Assembly: GCF_028657905.1 (NCBI RefSeq) | Contig: NZ_CP117782.1 | Span: 620,001-684,000, forward strand | Length of the DNA: 64,000 nucleotides | Reading direction: 5' to 3' | DNA from: Burkholderia sp. FERM BP-3421 | Lineage (GTDB): Bacteria > Pseudomonadota > Gammaproteobacteria > Burkholderiales > Burkholderiaceae | Shown: positions 50,589-59,259 of the stretch, one piece after another | How positions within the stretch are numbered: position 1 is the stretch's first letter | Layout: every line of letters begins with the position of its first letter | The notes under the pieces: generated by a model | What the model was told of the DNA's origin: nothing | Databases searched by the model: none | Seen by the model: the letters and a program-made list of their open reading frames with translations, nothing else | Translations under genes and position numbers: made by a program

Positions 50589-50771
50589 ATGACCCGTTTG
50601 ATTCTCGTCGCGCTCGCGGCGGCCGCGCTGGCCGGCTGCGCGAGCGATCCCCGCGCCGCGCATCGCGGCGTTCCTCCGCAGGATCCCGTCGATTATCACG
50701 GTGTGCCGACCGACATGACGCCGCCGTCGATGCTGGGCGAGCCTGCGCCGACGGCGCCGGCCGTGCAATAA
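50589..50771 (+). CDS. Small lipoprotein, unknown
   Basis: A 60-residue lipoprotein. MTRLILVALAAAALAGC has a clear lipobox (LAGC, cysteine at 17), followed by a Pro/Asp-rich mature peptide (HRGVPPQDPVDYHGVPTDM). It has no known domain. It is convergent with the MATE gene, whose stop is 19 bases beyond. The lipobox and signal are the main support. Confidence 0.65.
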   Translation: MTRLILVALAAAALAGCASDPRAAHRGVPPQDPVDYHGVPTDMTPPSMLGEPAPTAPAVQ

Positions 50772-50790
50772 GAAGGAAGGCGCGCGCGGC

Positions 50791-52143
50791 TCAGTCGCCG
50801 CGCGCGATCGAACGGTCGAGCGCGGGCAGGTGGCGTGCGAGCGTCGCGCCGCGCGCGGCCATGAAGATCAGCAGCGCGATCCACAGGCCGTGATTGCCGA
50901 ATGAGCCGACCAGTGCGAAGGTCGCCGCGACGAAGATCGCGAGCGAGGCGGCCATCGAGCGCATCAGCGCGCGGGTCTCGGTCGCGCCGATGAACGCGCC
51001 GTCGAGCAGGAAACCCCACACCGAGATCACCGGCGACACGGCCGCCCACGGCAGGTAGCGCTCGGCGACGCGGAGCACGCCGGGCTGATCGGTCAGTTGC
51101 GCGACGATCCAGTGCCCCGCGCCCCAATACACGAGTGCGAAGGCGAGCGCGCCGCCGCCGGCCCACAGGCTCGCGACGCGCAGCGACTGGCGGAACGCGC
51201 GGCGATCGCGCGCGCCCTTGGCGGCGCCGACGAGCGTCTCGGTCGCGTGTGCGAAGCCGTCGAGCGCATAGGCCATGAAGGTCTGAAAATTGAGCAGCAG
51301 CGCGTTCGCGGCGAGCGTCGCGTCGCCCTGGCGCGCGCCGAGATGGGCGAACCAGCCGAACGCGGTCAGCAGGCACAGGGTCCGGATGAAGATGTCGCGG
51401 TTGAGCGCGACGAGCCGGCGCAGCGCGCCCCGATCGAGGAGCGCGGCGAGCGTCGGGCGCGGCAGGCCGCGCGTGCGCTGACGCCACAGGATCAGCGCGC
51501 CGAGCGCGAAGCCCGCGACGTCGGCGGTCGCGGTCGCGGCGCCGATGCCCGCGACGCCCGTGTTCAGCCGATACACATACAGCAGTACCGCGCCGATGTT
51601 GACCACGTTGATGAAGATCTGGATCACGAGCGCGAGCCGCACCCGCTGCACACCGAGCAGATAGCCGAGCAGCACGTAGTTGGCGAGGGCGAACGGCGCG
51701 GCCCAGATCCGCGTCTGCGAATACGCGAGCGCGGAGGCGCGCACCGCGTCGCTGCCGCCCAGCAGGGCGAACGCCAGGGCCAGCAACGGGGTTTGCAGCG
51801 CGAGCACCGTGCTGCCGAGCACGCCCGCGAGGATCAGGGCGCGCAGCACGTTGAGACGGATCGCGACGGCGTCGCCCGCGCCGTGCGCCTGCGCCACGAG
51901 GCCGGTCGTGCCCATCCGCAGGAAACCGAAGCCCCAGTAGACGAAGTTGAAGAACAGCCCGCCGAGCGCCACGCCGCCGAGATACTGCGTGCCGTCGAGG
52001 TGACCCGCGACGGCGGTGTCGACCGCGCCGAGGATCGGCTGGGTCAGGTTCGCGAGGATGATCGGCAGCGCGAGCGCCAGGACGCGGCCATGCCAGCGGG
52101 CGGCGGTGCCCGGCGCGGGCGCGGACGGAGAGGGGACGGACAT
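50791..52143 (-). CDS. MATE-family efflux transporter (DinF-like)
   Basis: A 450-residue multidrug and toxic-compound extrusion protein with twelve TM helices. The N-terminal PIILANLTQPILGAVDTAVAGHL is the MATE signature of the DinF branch, and the second half repeats the fold (GDATLAANALLLNFQTFMAYALDG). TM7 begins within LNRDIFIRTLCLLTAFGWF. Substrates cannot be read. The DUF2288 gene ends nine bases upstream on the same strand and may be co-transcribed, as may the acyl-CoA synthetase further upstream. Confidence 0.9.
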   Translation of the reverse strand: MSVPSPSAPAPGTAARWHGRVLALALPIILANLTQPILGAVDTAVAGHLDGTQYLGGVALGGLFFNFVYWGFGFLRMGTTGLVAQAHGAGDAVAIRLNVLRALILAGVLGSTVLALQTPLLALAFALLGGSDAVRASALAYSQTRIWAAPFALANYVLLGYLLGVQRVRLALVIQIFINVVNIGAVLLYVYRLNTGVAGIGAATATADVAGFALGALILWRQRTRGLPRPTLAALLDRGALRRLVALNRDIFIRTLCLLTAFGWFAHLGARQGDATLAANALLLNFQTFMAYALDGFAHATETLVGAAKGARDRRAFRQSLRVASLWAGGGALAFALVYWGAGHWIVAQLTDQPGVLRVAERYLPWAAVSPVISVWGFLLDGAFIGATETRALMRSMAASLAIFVAATFALVGSFGNHGLWIALLIFMAARGATLARHLPALDRSIARGD

Positions 52144-52152
52144 CGCGCGGGC

Positions 52153-52473
52153 TTACGCGCGTTCCTGCACGCACACCCACGGCGAGACCACCACCGCCCA
52201 CAGCTCGGGCGTGCGGGCCGCGAAGTCCTGGGCGGCGTCGGCGGGCATGCGCTGGACCAGCCCGGCGGACAGCCAGCGGGTGACCTGGTCCTTGTCGTCG
52301 CTCGCGATCGACTCGGCGACGCTGACGAGATCGAGGTCGCGGGCGACCAGGAGCAGCTTGCCCTGGGCGAAGAAGCGTTCCAGATCGCACCAGTCGATCT
52401 TCGCGGTTTCGCCGAGCAGTTGGGCGTAGAGCGGACTGTGCGAGGCGTCCGCGGAAGTTTCGTTTGAAGCCAT
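52153..52473 (-). CDS. DUF2288 family protein
   Basis: A 106-residue protein, MASNETSADASHSPLYAQLL, then the DUF2288 pattern GETAKIDWCDLERFFAQGKLLLVARDLDLVSVAESIASDD: landmarks are GETAKIDWCDLERFFAQG and DLDLVSVAE. Function unknown; the family is small, soluble and widespread in proteobacteria. A start 30 bases further upstream is possible but less likely. It ends nine bases before the MATE start on the same strand. Confidence 0.75.
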   Translation of the reverse strand: MASNETSADASHSPLYAQLLGETAKIDWCDLERFFAQGKLLLVARDLDLVSVAESIASDDKDQVTRWLSAGLVQRMPADAAQDFAARTPELWAVVVSPWVCVQERA

Positions 52474-52548
52474 GACTGTCGTGGGGAAAATAAGTGGCGC
52501 CACTATAAACCATCGCGCCGGCCTCCGCGCCGGCCGCGGCGGCGACGC

Positions 52549-54171
52549 TCACGCGTCGCGCAGCGCGCGCCGGATGATCTTGCCCGTCGCCGTCATCGGC
52601 AGGCTGTCGACGAACGCGACCGCGCGCGGATACTCGTGCGCGGCGAGCCGGGTTTTGACATGCGCCTGCAGGGCCTGCACGAGCGCCTCATCGGGCGCAT
52701 GGCCCGGGTTGAGCACCACGAACGCCTTGACGATCTCGGTGCGGACCGGGTCCGGCACGCCGACCACGGCGGCCATGCGCACGGCCGGATGCGTGAGCAG
52801 GCAGTCCTCGATCGGCCCGGGGCCGATCCGGTAGCCGGCGCTCGTGATCACGTCGTCGTCGCGGCCGACAAAGCGGATGAAGCCCGCCGCGTCGGCGACG
52901 CCGATGTCGCCCGTCAACAGGTAGTCGCCCGCGAACTTCGCGTGCGTCGCGGCGGGGTTGTGCCAGTAGCCGCTGAACATCACCGGGTCGGGCGCGCGCA
53001 CGCCGATATGACCGGGCGTGCCGGCCGGCAGCGTGCGGCCGGCCGCGTCGACGATCGCGACTTCATGGCCGGGCGCGGCCTTGCCGATCGCGCCGGGCTG
53101 CCGCTCGAACAGCGCGGCGCAGGACGACACCACCACGTTGCATTCGGTTTGTCCGTAGAACTCGTTGATGGTCACGCCAAGCGCATCGCGCCCCCAGGCG
53201 ATCAATTCGTCGCCCAGCGTTTCGCCGCCGCTCGCGACCGCGCGCAGCGCCAGGGCGAAGCGTTCGCGCGGGCGTTCGACGCCGCGCATCAGCTTCAGCG
53301 CGGTCGGCGGCAGGAACGCGTGCGTGACGCCGTGCCGCGCGAGCAGGTCGAACGCGGCTTCGCCGTCGAACTTCTCGAAGCGGCGCGCGAGCACCGGCAC
53401 GCCGTGATGCCACGAGGGCAGCAGCACGTCGAGCAGGCCGCCGATCCAGGCCCAGTCGGCCGGCGTCCAGAACAGTCGCGCATCGCGCGGAAACAGGTTC
53501 TGCGACAGCTCGACGCCGGGCAGGTGGCCCAGCAGCACGCGGTGCGCATGCAGCGCGCCTTTCGGCTTGCCGGTGGTGCCCGACGTGTAGATGATCAGGG
53601 CCGGATCGTCGGCGGCGGTATCGGCCGCGGTGAAGTCGGGCGATTCGGCGTCGAGCACGGCGTCGAACGACAGCACGCCGGGTTCGGCGAGATCGGGGGC
53701 GTCGTCGATGCAATAGACCGTGGTGAGCGCGTGCAACTGCGCGCGCAGCGGGGCGATCTTCTCGTAGCCGGCGCGATCGGTGACGAGCGCGACCGCGCCG
53801 CTGTCGGACAGGCGGAACTCGAGCGCGTCGGCACCGAACAGCGCGAACAACGGCACCGCGATCGCACCGAACTTGTAGGCGGCGAGATGCGCGATCGCAG
53901 TTTGCGGCCCTTGCGCGAGGAAGATGCCGATCCGGTCGCCGGGACGGATGCCGGCGCGCGCGAAACTGTTCGCGAGCCGGTTGGAGGCGGCTTTGAGCGC
54001 GTCGAAGCTGAAGTGTTCGAGCGTGCCGTCGGCGCGCTCGTGCACGAGCGCGAGGCGGCCGCTGCCGTCCGCCCATTTGTCGCAGGTATCGACACCGAGG
54101 TTGTAGCGCGCGGGAATCGACCAGGCGAAGCCGGTCGACAGATAATCGTAATCTTGGGCGTCGGGCAGCAT
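52549..54171 (-). CDS. Acyl-CoA synthetase (AMP-binding, MACS/acetyl-CoA-synthetase-like)
   Basis: A 540-residue adenylate-forming enzyme activating a carboxylate to its acyl-CoA. Core motifs: ALIIYTSGTTGKPKGALHAH (P-loop, residues about 175-194), NEFYGQTECNVVVSS, TGDIGVADAAGFIRFVGRDDDVI, and the C-terminal lysine in MTATGKIIRRALRD. The overall look (DWAWIGGLLDVLLPSW) resembles medium-chain or acetyl/propionyl-CoA synthetases. The chain length is unknown. It has its own upstream region and lies on the leftward strand with the DUF2288 and MATE genes. Confidence 0.9.
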   Translation of the reverse strand: MLPDAQDYDYLSTGFAWSIPARYNLGVDTCDKWADGSGRLALVHERADGTLEHFSFDALKAASNRLANSFARAGIRPGDRIGIFLAQGPQTAIAHLAAYKFGAIAVPLFALFGADALEFRLSDSGAVALVTDRAGYEKIAPLRAQLHALTTVYCIDDAPDLAEPGVLSFDAVLDAESPDFTAADTAADDPALIIYTSGTTGKPKGALHAHRVLLGHLPGVELSQNLFPRDARLFWTPADWAWIGGLLDVLLPSWHHGVPVLARRFEKFDGEAAFDLLARHGVTHAFLPPTALKLMRGVERPRERFALALRAVASGGETLGDELIAWGRDALGVTINEFYGQTECNVVVSSCAALFERQPGAIGKAAPGHEVAIVDAAGRTLPAGTPGHIGVRAPDPVMFSGYWHNPAATHAKFAGDYLLTGDIGVADAAGFIRFVGRDDDVITSAGYRIGPGPIEDCLLTHPAVRMAAVVGVPDPVRTEIVKAFVVLNPGHAPDEALVQALQAHVKTRLAAHEYPRAVAFVDSLPMTATGKIIRRALRDA

Positions 54172-54321
54172 GACGGCGGGTCTCCGGTGTCACTGTTTTC
54201 TATGAACATTACACCGGATCGTCATGCCATTCAGGCGATAGTGCGCGCGTATCCGAGGCCGGCCTCGATGCAAGAATTTTGAAGGATGCGTATTATCGTT
54301 GCACTCATAACCGATTCGACC

Positions 54322-54441
54322 ATGAACTTGTTTCTGATTGCTGCGGGGCTCAGCTTGATCGGAATCGGCGCGCTGATCGCGTTCGCGCGGCGTGTCGATC
54401 CGCTCTCCGGCCGTTTGCACGGCCGTCTGCGCAAGCGCTGA
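54322..54441 (+). CDS. Small membrane protein (39 residues), unknown
   Basis: MNLFLIAAGLSLIGIGALIAFAR then a basic tail (LSGRLHGRLRKR): one TM helix with a positive C-terminus, the layout of many small inner-membrane proteins. An in-frame ATG at 54286 would give 51 residues. Neither start has a good ribosome binding site. Included because of the clear hydrophobic-plus-basic design and the gap on both sides; tentative. Confidence 0.4.
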   Translation: MNLFLIAAGLSLIGIGALIAFARRVDPLSGRLHGRLRKR

Positions 54442-54498
54442 TCGTTCTCCCTCCCGGTTTTGTCCACGCGGGCGTTCGCCACGCGCGGTATCCCTTTG

Positions 54499-55215
54499 TC
54501 AGCGCGCGGGCAGATAACGCGACGGGTCGATCGAGCGGCCGCCGTAGCGCAGCTCGAAGTGCAGCGCGACCCGATCGTTGTCGGTATTGCCCATTTCCGC
54601 GATCTTCTGGCCTTGCGTGACCGTCTGGCCCTCCTTCACGAGCAGGGCGCGATTGTGCGCGTAGGCGGTCAGGAAATCGCCGTTGTGCTTGATGATCAGC
54701 AGATTGCCGTAGCCGCGCAGGCCATTGCCCGAGTAGACGACCGTACCGGCCGCCGCCGCGATGACGGGCGTGCCGGCCGCATTCGCGATGTCGATGCCCT
54801 TGGCGTTGGCGCCGTTGAACGTGCGCACCACCTCGCCGGCCGCGGGCCACACGAGCGCGATGTTGGTCGGCGGCTTGGCGGCCGGCTCGGCCGGCGCCGG
54901 GCGGCTCGCGCCCGCGCTGCTGGCGTTGCCGCCGCTGCTCTTCGCGCGCCCGGCGCTGCCGGTGCCGACCGTCGAGGCGGTGCCGGGCGGCGGATCGACG
55001 CGCAGCACCTGCCCGACCTCGATGGCGTCAGGATTGGACAACTTGTTCCAGCGCACGATGTTCGCGACCGGCTGGCGGTTGTCGCGCGCGATCTTCGACA
55101 GCGTGTCGCCGCGTTCGACGCGGTAGAAGCCGGGACCGACCGGGGCCGAGCCGCAGGCGGCGAGCAGGGCGGCCAGTGACGCCACGATGAGCCGTCTCGT
55201 TGTATTCACCAACAT
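54499..55215 (-). CDS. nlpD: NlpD-like LysM/M23 lipoprotein
   Basis: A 238-residue outer-membrane lipoprotein. The lipobox is LLAAC (cysteine at about 21), then a LysM domain (FYRVERGDTLSKIARDN), a Ser/Ala/Pro linker, and a LytM domain. As in E. coli NlpD, the catalytic His is lost: the motif reads NAKGIDIANAAG rather than HxGxDI, while GYGNLLIIKHNGDFLTAYAHN and LHFELRYGGRSIDPSRYLP are NlpD-like. It probably activates an N-acetylmuramyl amidase during division instead of cleaving peptidoglycan itself. The rpoS gene that usually follows nlpD is not here. Confidence 0.85.
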   Translation of the reverse strand: MLVNTTRRLIVASLAALLAACGSAPVGPGFYRVERGDTLSKIARDNRQPVANIVRWNKLSNPDAIEVGQVLRVDPPPGTASTVGTGSAGRAKSSGGNASSAGASRPAPAEPAAKPPTNIALVWPAAGEVVRTFNGANAKGIDIANAAGTPVIAAAAGTVVYSGNGLRGYGNLLIIKHNGDFLTAYAHNRALLVKEGQTVTQGQKIAEMGNTDNDRVALHFELRYGGRSIDPSRYLPAR

Positions 55216-55372
55216 TGAACCTCGCAAAGCGCTGCCGCGACATGCGGCAGGGATACAAAACGTCCGATTTTAACGGGTTCGAGAGAGTGCTTACCGTTCG
55301 CTTGCGTCGCGCGGCGTTCCGGCGCGCTCGCGGCGGGGCCCCATGCGCCGTCTCGCGGGGGCCGTCGCGCCT

Positions 55373-56281
55373 TCAGGCCAGCGGGCTGACGCGGATCCGC
55401 AGCGCGGCGGTTTCGGTCGCGCCGGGCGCCAGCTCGCGCAGGCCGAGACCGTTGTGAATGGCGTCCGGCAGCCCGAGCCACGGTTCCACGCAATAGAAAT
55501 CCGATTGCGGCGCTTCGGTCCAGGTCGTGACCGCGTACCACGGGATCGAACCCGGGCGCTGCAGGTCCAGCTCGATCGCGTGGCGGCGGCCCGGCATCGC
55601 GATCCGCACCGGCGTCGCGGGGGCGCCGTCGAGGCAGTGGAACTGGTCGAGGATGGCCTCGTCGTCGAGCGTGTAGCGCGCGGCGCCGGGTTCCGCCGCG
55701 CTGATCGAGCCGTCTTCCTGCTGGTGGCGCCGCCGGGTGGGCGGCAGATCGAGTGTCGCGGCCGCGCGTTCCGCATGCGGCAGCGCGAAGTAGAAGTGGT
55801 GGCCCGCGTAATAGGGCAGCGCCACCTCGCCCGTGTTGGTCGTGGTCAGCGCGACGTCGAGCGTGTGCGGGTCGGCGAGCCGGTACGCGGCGGCGAAACG
55901 GAAGGCGAACGGATAGCCGCCCAGGGTGGCCGCGCCGCTGTCGAGCGTCATCGTGACGCCCCGGCCGTCCGCATCGGGTTGGGCGGCGAAGGGCAGGTCG
56001 CGGGCGAAGCCGTGCGCCGGCAGGTCGCGCACGACGCCGGCGGCGTCGCGCCAGCGGCCGAGCCGGCCGTCGACGCGATGGCGGCCGAGGAACGGGAACA
56101 GCAGTGGATTGCCGCCGCGGATTTTCGCCGGATTCGACCAGTCCGCCTCGGCGGGCCAGAAGATCACGGCGTCGTCGCCGAGGTCCCAGGCGAGCAGCCG
56201 GCCGCCCGCTTGCGGCGCGATGCGCACGCGCGACGGCCCGTCCTGGAGTTCGAGGATGTCCTGTTGCTGGAAGGTCGGCAT
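55373..56281 (-). CDS. Aldose 1-epimerase family protein
   Basis: A 302-residue beta-sandwich protein of the galactose-mutarotase-like superfamily (aldose epimerase). Features: RIAPQAGGRLLAWDL, LLFPFLGR, LPAHGFARDLPF (active-site His region), ALPYYAGHHFYFALP, and FYCVEPWLGLPDAIHNGLGL with the conserved glutamate. These are closest to the YeaD-like or bacterial mutarotase group; the exact sugar is unknown. Start MPTFQQQDI at 56281 is preferred over one at 56422. Monocistronic. Confidence 0.82.
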   Translation of the reverse strand: MPTFQQQDILELQDGPSRVRIAPQAGGRLLAWDLGDDAVIFWPAEADWSNPAKIRGGNPLLFPFLGRHRVDGRLGRWRDAAGVVRDLPAHGFARDLPFAAQPDADGRGVTMTLDSGAATLGGYPFAFRFAAAYRLADPHTLDVALTTTNTGEVALPYYAGHHFYFALPHAERAAATLDLPPTRRRHQQEDGSISAAEPGAARYTLDDEAILDQFHCLDGAPATPVRIAMPGRRHAIELDLQRPGSIPWYAVTTWTEAPQSDFYCVEPWLGLPDAIHNGLGLRELAPGATETAALRIRVSPLA

Positions 56282-56478
56282 GGCGGATATAGTCTGCGAG
56301 TGGTCGACGGGCCGCCAGCATAGCGGATCGGCGCGCGCCTGTGCGGTGCGTGCGCTGACCGAGGCAGGGTAAACCCGTCCAGGGAAATCGCGAGTGTAAA
56401 AAATCGTGAGTTGTAAGGACAATGCCGTCTACGCGTCACCCATCTTGGCGTCGAGTCTTGACTCTTTCAGGAGCGAGC

Positions 56479-56565
56479 ATGGATCTGGCAACCGCAATGG
56501 GCCTCACGCTGTTTGGTATGTTCACCGGCAGCACGGTACTGTTTTTCTATCGCGTCAATCGCTGA
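56479..56565 (+). CDS. Membrane microprotein (28 residues)
   Basis: MDLATAMGLTLFGMFTGSTV then LFFYRVNR: a single TM helix ending in a positive tail. CAGGAGCG lies just before the ATG and a strong terminator (56588-56624) follows 22 bases after the stop, so it looks like a dedicated small transcription unit. No homologue recognised. Its size is below what is usually annotated. Confidence 0.6.
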   Translation: MDLATAMGLTLFGMFTGSTVLFFYRVNR

Positions 56566-56587
56566 CACGATACATTTCGCATCAATG

Positions 56588-56624
56588 AAACCCGCCATTC
56601 AATCAATGGCGGGTTTTTTATTTC
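56588..56624 (+). terminator. Terminator after the 28-residue microprotein
   Basis: AAACCCGCCATT (56588-56599), CAATC loop, AATGGCGGGTTT (56605-56616), followed by TTTATTT. A perfect 12-bp stem with U-tract. Confidence 0.9.
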
Positions 56625-56791
56625 AATTTCATTACGGCATCGAGCCGCTTGTGGGCCAGATGCCCATTCGGCGCTGGATGCCTTGGCGCGCACGTTTCCC
56701 GTCGGCATAATCGGGGCGCGGTTTTTCTGGGCGGCGCGGTGTCGTCGCGCCGATCTCCTCGCTTAATTTCTCCGATAAAAAGGACCGACGC

Positions 56792-57622
56792 GTGAGCCTC
56801 TGGTTTCTGGTATTTCTGAGCGTCCTGCAGGGCGTCACCGAACTCTTTCCCGTCAGCAGCCTGGGCCACACGCTGCTCGTGCCCGCCTTGTTCGGCATGC
56901 ATATCGACAAGCATGCGCCGCAACTCCTGCCGTTCCTCGTCGCGCTGCACCTGGGTACGGCCGTGGCGTTGCTGTGGTACTTCCGCACGCGCTGGGTCGC
57001 GCTGATCCGCGGGTTCTTCGCAGCGCTCGCCGGGCGTCGCAACGACGACGGCCACATGATGTGGGCGCTGATCATCGGCACGATTCCCGCGGGGCTCGTC
57101 GGCTTGCTGCTCGAGAAGCGCCTCGAGCGCGTGTTTCACGATCTGCGGATCGTGGCGATCGCGTTGATCATCAACGGCGTGCTGCTGTGGTTCGGCGATC
57201 GGCTGCAGCGCTCGCGCGCGCATCTGCCGCCGGAGAAGCTGACCTTCAGGCAGGCGTTTTTCGTCGGGCTCGCCCAGGTGGGGGCGTTGATTCCCGGGTT
57301 CTCGCGGAGTGGCTTGACGATGATCGCGGGCAATGCGGCGGGTTTGAGCGCGGAGAAGGCGGCGGAATTCTCGTTCCTGCTCGGGACGCCGATCATTTTC
57401 GCGGCGGGGCTGCTCGAAGTGCCGAAGCTGTTCCATGCGCCGGGGCAACTGGCCGATGCCGTGTTGGGCGGCGTGCTGACCGCGATCGCCGCCTATCTGA
57501 GCGTGCGCTTCCTGATGCGCTATTTCGAAGGGCGCGGGCGGCTTGCTTCGTTCGGGCTGTATTGCGTGCTCGCGGGGTTGTTCTGCCTGGGGTGGTTCGC
57601 GTTTCACGCGCAGCCGGCTTGA
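56792..57622 (+). CDS. uppP: Undecaprenyl-diphosphatase (BacA/UppP family)
   Basis: A 276-residue integral membrane enzyme that recycles undecaprenyl diphosphate to the lipid carrier used for peptidoglycan and O-antigen, giving bacitracin resistance. Motif GVTELFPVSSLGHTLL (residues about 14-29) and LIPGFSRSGLTMIAG in the middle carry the catalytic glutamate/serine/arginine residues; both differ slightly from the commonest PVSSTAH and PGTSRSG forms. It starts with GTG after AAAAGGA. Eight or so TM segments. It stands alone before tRNA-Arg; another paralogue may exist elsewhere. Confidence 0.93.
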   Translation: MSLWFLVFLSVLQGVTELFPVSSLGHTLLVPALFGMHIDKHAPQLLPFLVALHLGTAVALLWYFRTRWVALIRGFFAALAGRRNDDGHMMWALIIGTIPAGLVGLLLEKRLERVFHDLRIVAIALIINGVLLWFGDRLQRSRAHLPPEKLTFRQAFFVGLAQVGALIPGFSRSGLTMIAGNAAGLSAEKAAEFSFLLGTPIIFAAGLLEVPKLFHAPGQLADAVLGGVLTAIAAYLSVRFLMRYFEGRGRLASFGLYCVLAGLFCLGWFAFHAQPA

Positions 57623-57664
57623 GCGGGCGTGGGTTGCGGGTGTTGAGTGTTCCCGGTCGGCGGA

Positions 57665-57692
57665 TTGGTTTGGTCTGACGATCGGGTATAAT
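57665..57692 (+). promoter_or_regulatory. Promoter of tRNA-Arg
   Basis: TTGGTT (57665-57670) and a perfect TATAAT (57687-57692) with a 16-base spacer, about 67 bases before the tRNA 5' end. Confidence 0.65.
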
Positions 57693-57759
57693 CTTTGGCT
57701 CGGCTTTTTGGGCGCCTCGGGCGCGCCGAACGCGCCGCTGTTTTCCTCCTTCTTCATGA

Positions 57760-57836
57760 CCGCCCTTAGCTCAGACGGATAGAGCAACGGCCTTCTAAGC
57801 CGTAGGTCACACGTTCGAATCGTGTAGGGCGGGCCA
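57760..57836 (+). tRNA. tRNA-Arg (anticodon TCT)
   Basis: A 77-nt tRNA with encoded CCA. Acceptor stem CCGCCCT pairs with AGGGCGG, discriminator G; the anticodon loop CTTCTAA gives TCT, which reads AGA/AGG; the T-loop GTTCGAATC is normal. tRNA 3' ends are frequent integration sites and the DNA to the right is atypical. Confidence 0.97.
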
Positions 57837-57961
57837 GAAATTCATTCCAAAACAAGCGCTTATCAACGCGAGCGACTGTGGCTAAGTTGGCCCCATTCAC
57901 GGTTCAGCGTGAATAGGGTGTGAATGGAATCTACCCGTGGGCCTACTATGCTGGGGCCGCG
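57837..57961. other. Short gap after tRNA-Arg with a hairpin
   Basis: CCCCATTCACG (57891-57901) pairs with CGTGAATAGGG (57908-57918) around GTTCAG with one mismatch. It has no T-run. It could be a processing or terminator element of the tRNA, or the junction of an old insertion. Confidence 0.4.
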
Positions 57962-58615
57962 TCATTGTTTGCCGAGCGTCTGGGTTAGCAATGTTCCTCC
58001 GACACCGAGAGCTGCGCCTATGACGGCCGCTATCAAGTTGGCGAGGATGTCATCGCGCTTGCGCTGCCAGAACGATTTCCGGGCATCACGTCGGATGCCA
58101 TAAAACACGGTGTCCCGGCGTGGCCTTGGCCTAAATATGGCAATGCACATCGCAAGGCCGATACCTGCTAAGCAGGCAAAGGGCACCGCTTGCCACGACT
58201 TGTAGTGGAACACTGTCTGCCCGATCCCGAGCCAAAACACAGCTCCCGAAGTAAATGCGACCCATCCCCGATCTCGCAGAGGCTTCGTGCCTTCGCAGCC
58301 TCTGACAGTGGTGGCTATCCGCTGAAATAGCGCAACGCTTGCGTCACTGGTGTCATACGTCGACACAGTTGCATACAGTCGGCCGTCGCTCCAAAGAGTG
58401 GTGGAGGGATTGTGGCGGCTGATTCTTATCTCGCCTTTCCCGTTCTCCCCGAGGAATGTGAATAGCTCCTCCGCATTGTCAAACTCATAGTTTCCACTGG
58501 TTAGCTTTGGTGGATCGCCGTCAATAGTCATGAGATCAATCACGTCTTGTAATTCCTCTCTGAATACGCGGCAGTAATGCAATTGTTGCCGATGGCCTTC
58601 TTCTATGCGTTTCAT
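57962..58615 (-). CDS. Unknown membrane protein in lower-GC patch
   Basis: A 217-residue protein. The first 115 residues look soluble and mixed (MKRIEEGHRQQLHYCRVF, then EELFTFLGENGKGEIRISRHN); then three hydrophobic segments (about 121-137, 140-160 and 190-212) with basic patches such as RPRPRRD between. There is no recognised domain. The GC content of the gene is visibly lower than its neighbours, and it is next to tRNA-Arg, so it is probably horizontally acquired. The layout, soluble domain plus TM bundle, is compatible with a membrane-acting accessory protein, but no function can be given. Confidence 0.55.
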   Translation of the reverse strand: MKRIEEGHRQQLHYCRVFREELQDVIDLMTIDGDPPKLTSGNYEFDNAEELFTFLGENGKGEIRISRHNPSTTLWSDGRLYATVSTYDTSDASVALFQRIATTVRGCEGTKPLRDRGWVAFTSGAVFWLGIGQTVFHYKSWQAVPFACLAGIGLAMCIAIFRPRPRRDTVFYGIRRDARKSFWQRKRDDILANLIAAVIGAALGVGGTLLTQTLGKQ

Positions 58616-58944
58616 TTTATTTTGGTTGAAATAGGATCGGGGATGATGGCTGAACAGAGGCGCTATTCATGGCAAGCTTTAAAGCCGAGGGGCAGCAAGA
58701 TTATGCCGCTTGCCGCTTAAACTGCCGAGCCGAAATTCGATAGAGATTTCTGCGCCGGGTGCGTAGCCGATTGGGCGCTGGGTTGTCCCGGTGAATGGTG
58801 GATGGGCGGGTAGACCGATGAAGGTGCGCGGTGCTGATTAATTTGGCGCGCGCGTCAAGAGATCAGTCGCGGTTGTATTGCCGATTGCCTATCCTCGTTA
58901 TCAGCGGGCGAGTAGCCCTGATCCTAAACTGCTCGGGAGCGGCG
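58616..58944. other. Lower-GC intergenic stretch, no gene seen
   Basis: About 330 bases between divergent unknown genes. It should carry both promoters. No repeat, att-like copy of the tRNA-Arg 3' end or insertion-sequence end was recognised. Confidence 0.5.
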
Positions 58945-59259
58945 ATGAGCTGCTACGGAATTTCGATGATTAAGCTAGATGCGGCGGTGGGTGAAGTGGC
59001 CGAGGCGAAGGTGCATCAGTTCAGCAAAGACAAGGACGGAAACATCGGATTGGATGCGGGCAGGGCGATGGCCTATCACGATGTTGCCGATCTGATCGTA
59101 GGCGGAGACACCGTGTACGTCATCGTGCCTGACGGCCCCGGCTCGTATCGCCACACCGATAAGGTTCGAGTGAAGCGGGGACAGCACGAGTATCTGGAGA
59201 GCTTCGGGGGCGACGGTGCTGCCACCACCGCATTGATGGTGCTCCCGAAATACGATTGA
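58945..59259 (+). CDS. Small protein resembling DUF3892
   Basis: A 104-residue protein, MSCYGISMIKLDAAVGEVAE to VLPKYD. The second half has DVADLIVGGDTVYVIVPDG, a GSYRHTDKVRVKRG strand and HEYLESFGGDGAATTALMVLP. The pattern of V-x-V pairs, YL-x-S-x-G and a final LP resembles the DUF3892 fold, but this is a weak match by eye. GGGAG lies before the ATG at 58945; a start at MIKLDA (58966) is the alternative. Function unknown; in the lower-GC patch. Confidence 0.5.
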   Translation: MSCYGISMIKLDAAVGEVAEAKVHQFSKDKDGNIGLDAGRAMAYHDVADLIVGGDTVYVIVPDGPGSYRHTDKVRVKRGQHEYLESFGGDGAATTALMVLPKYD

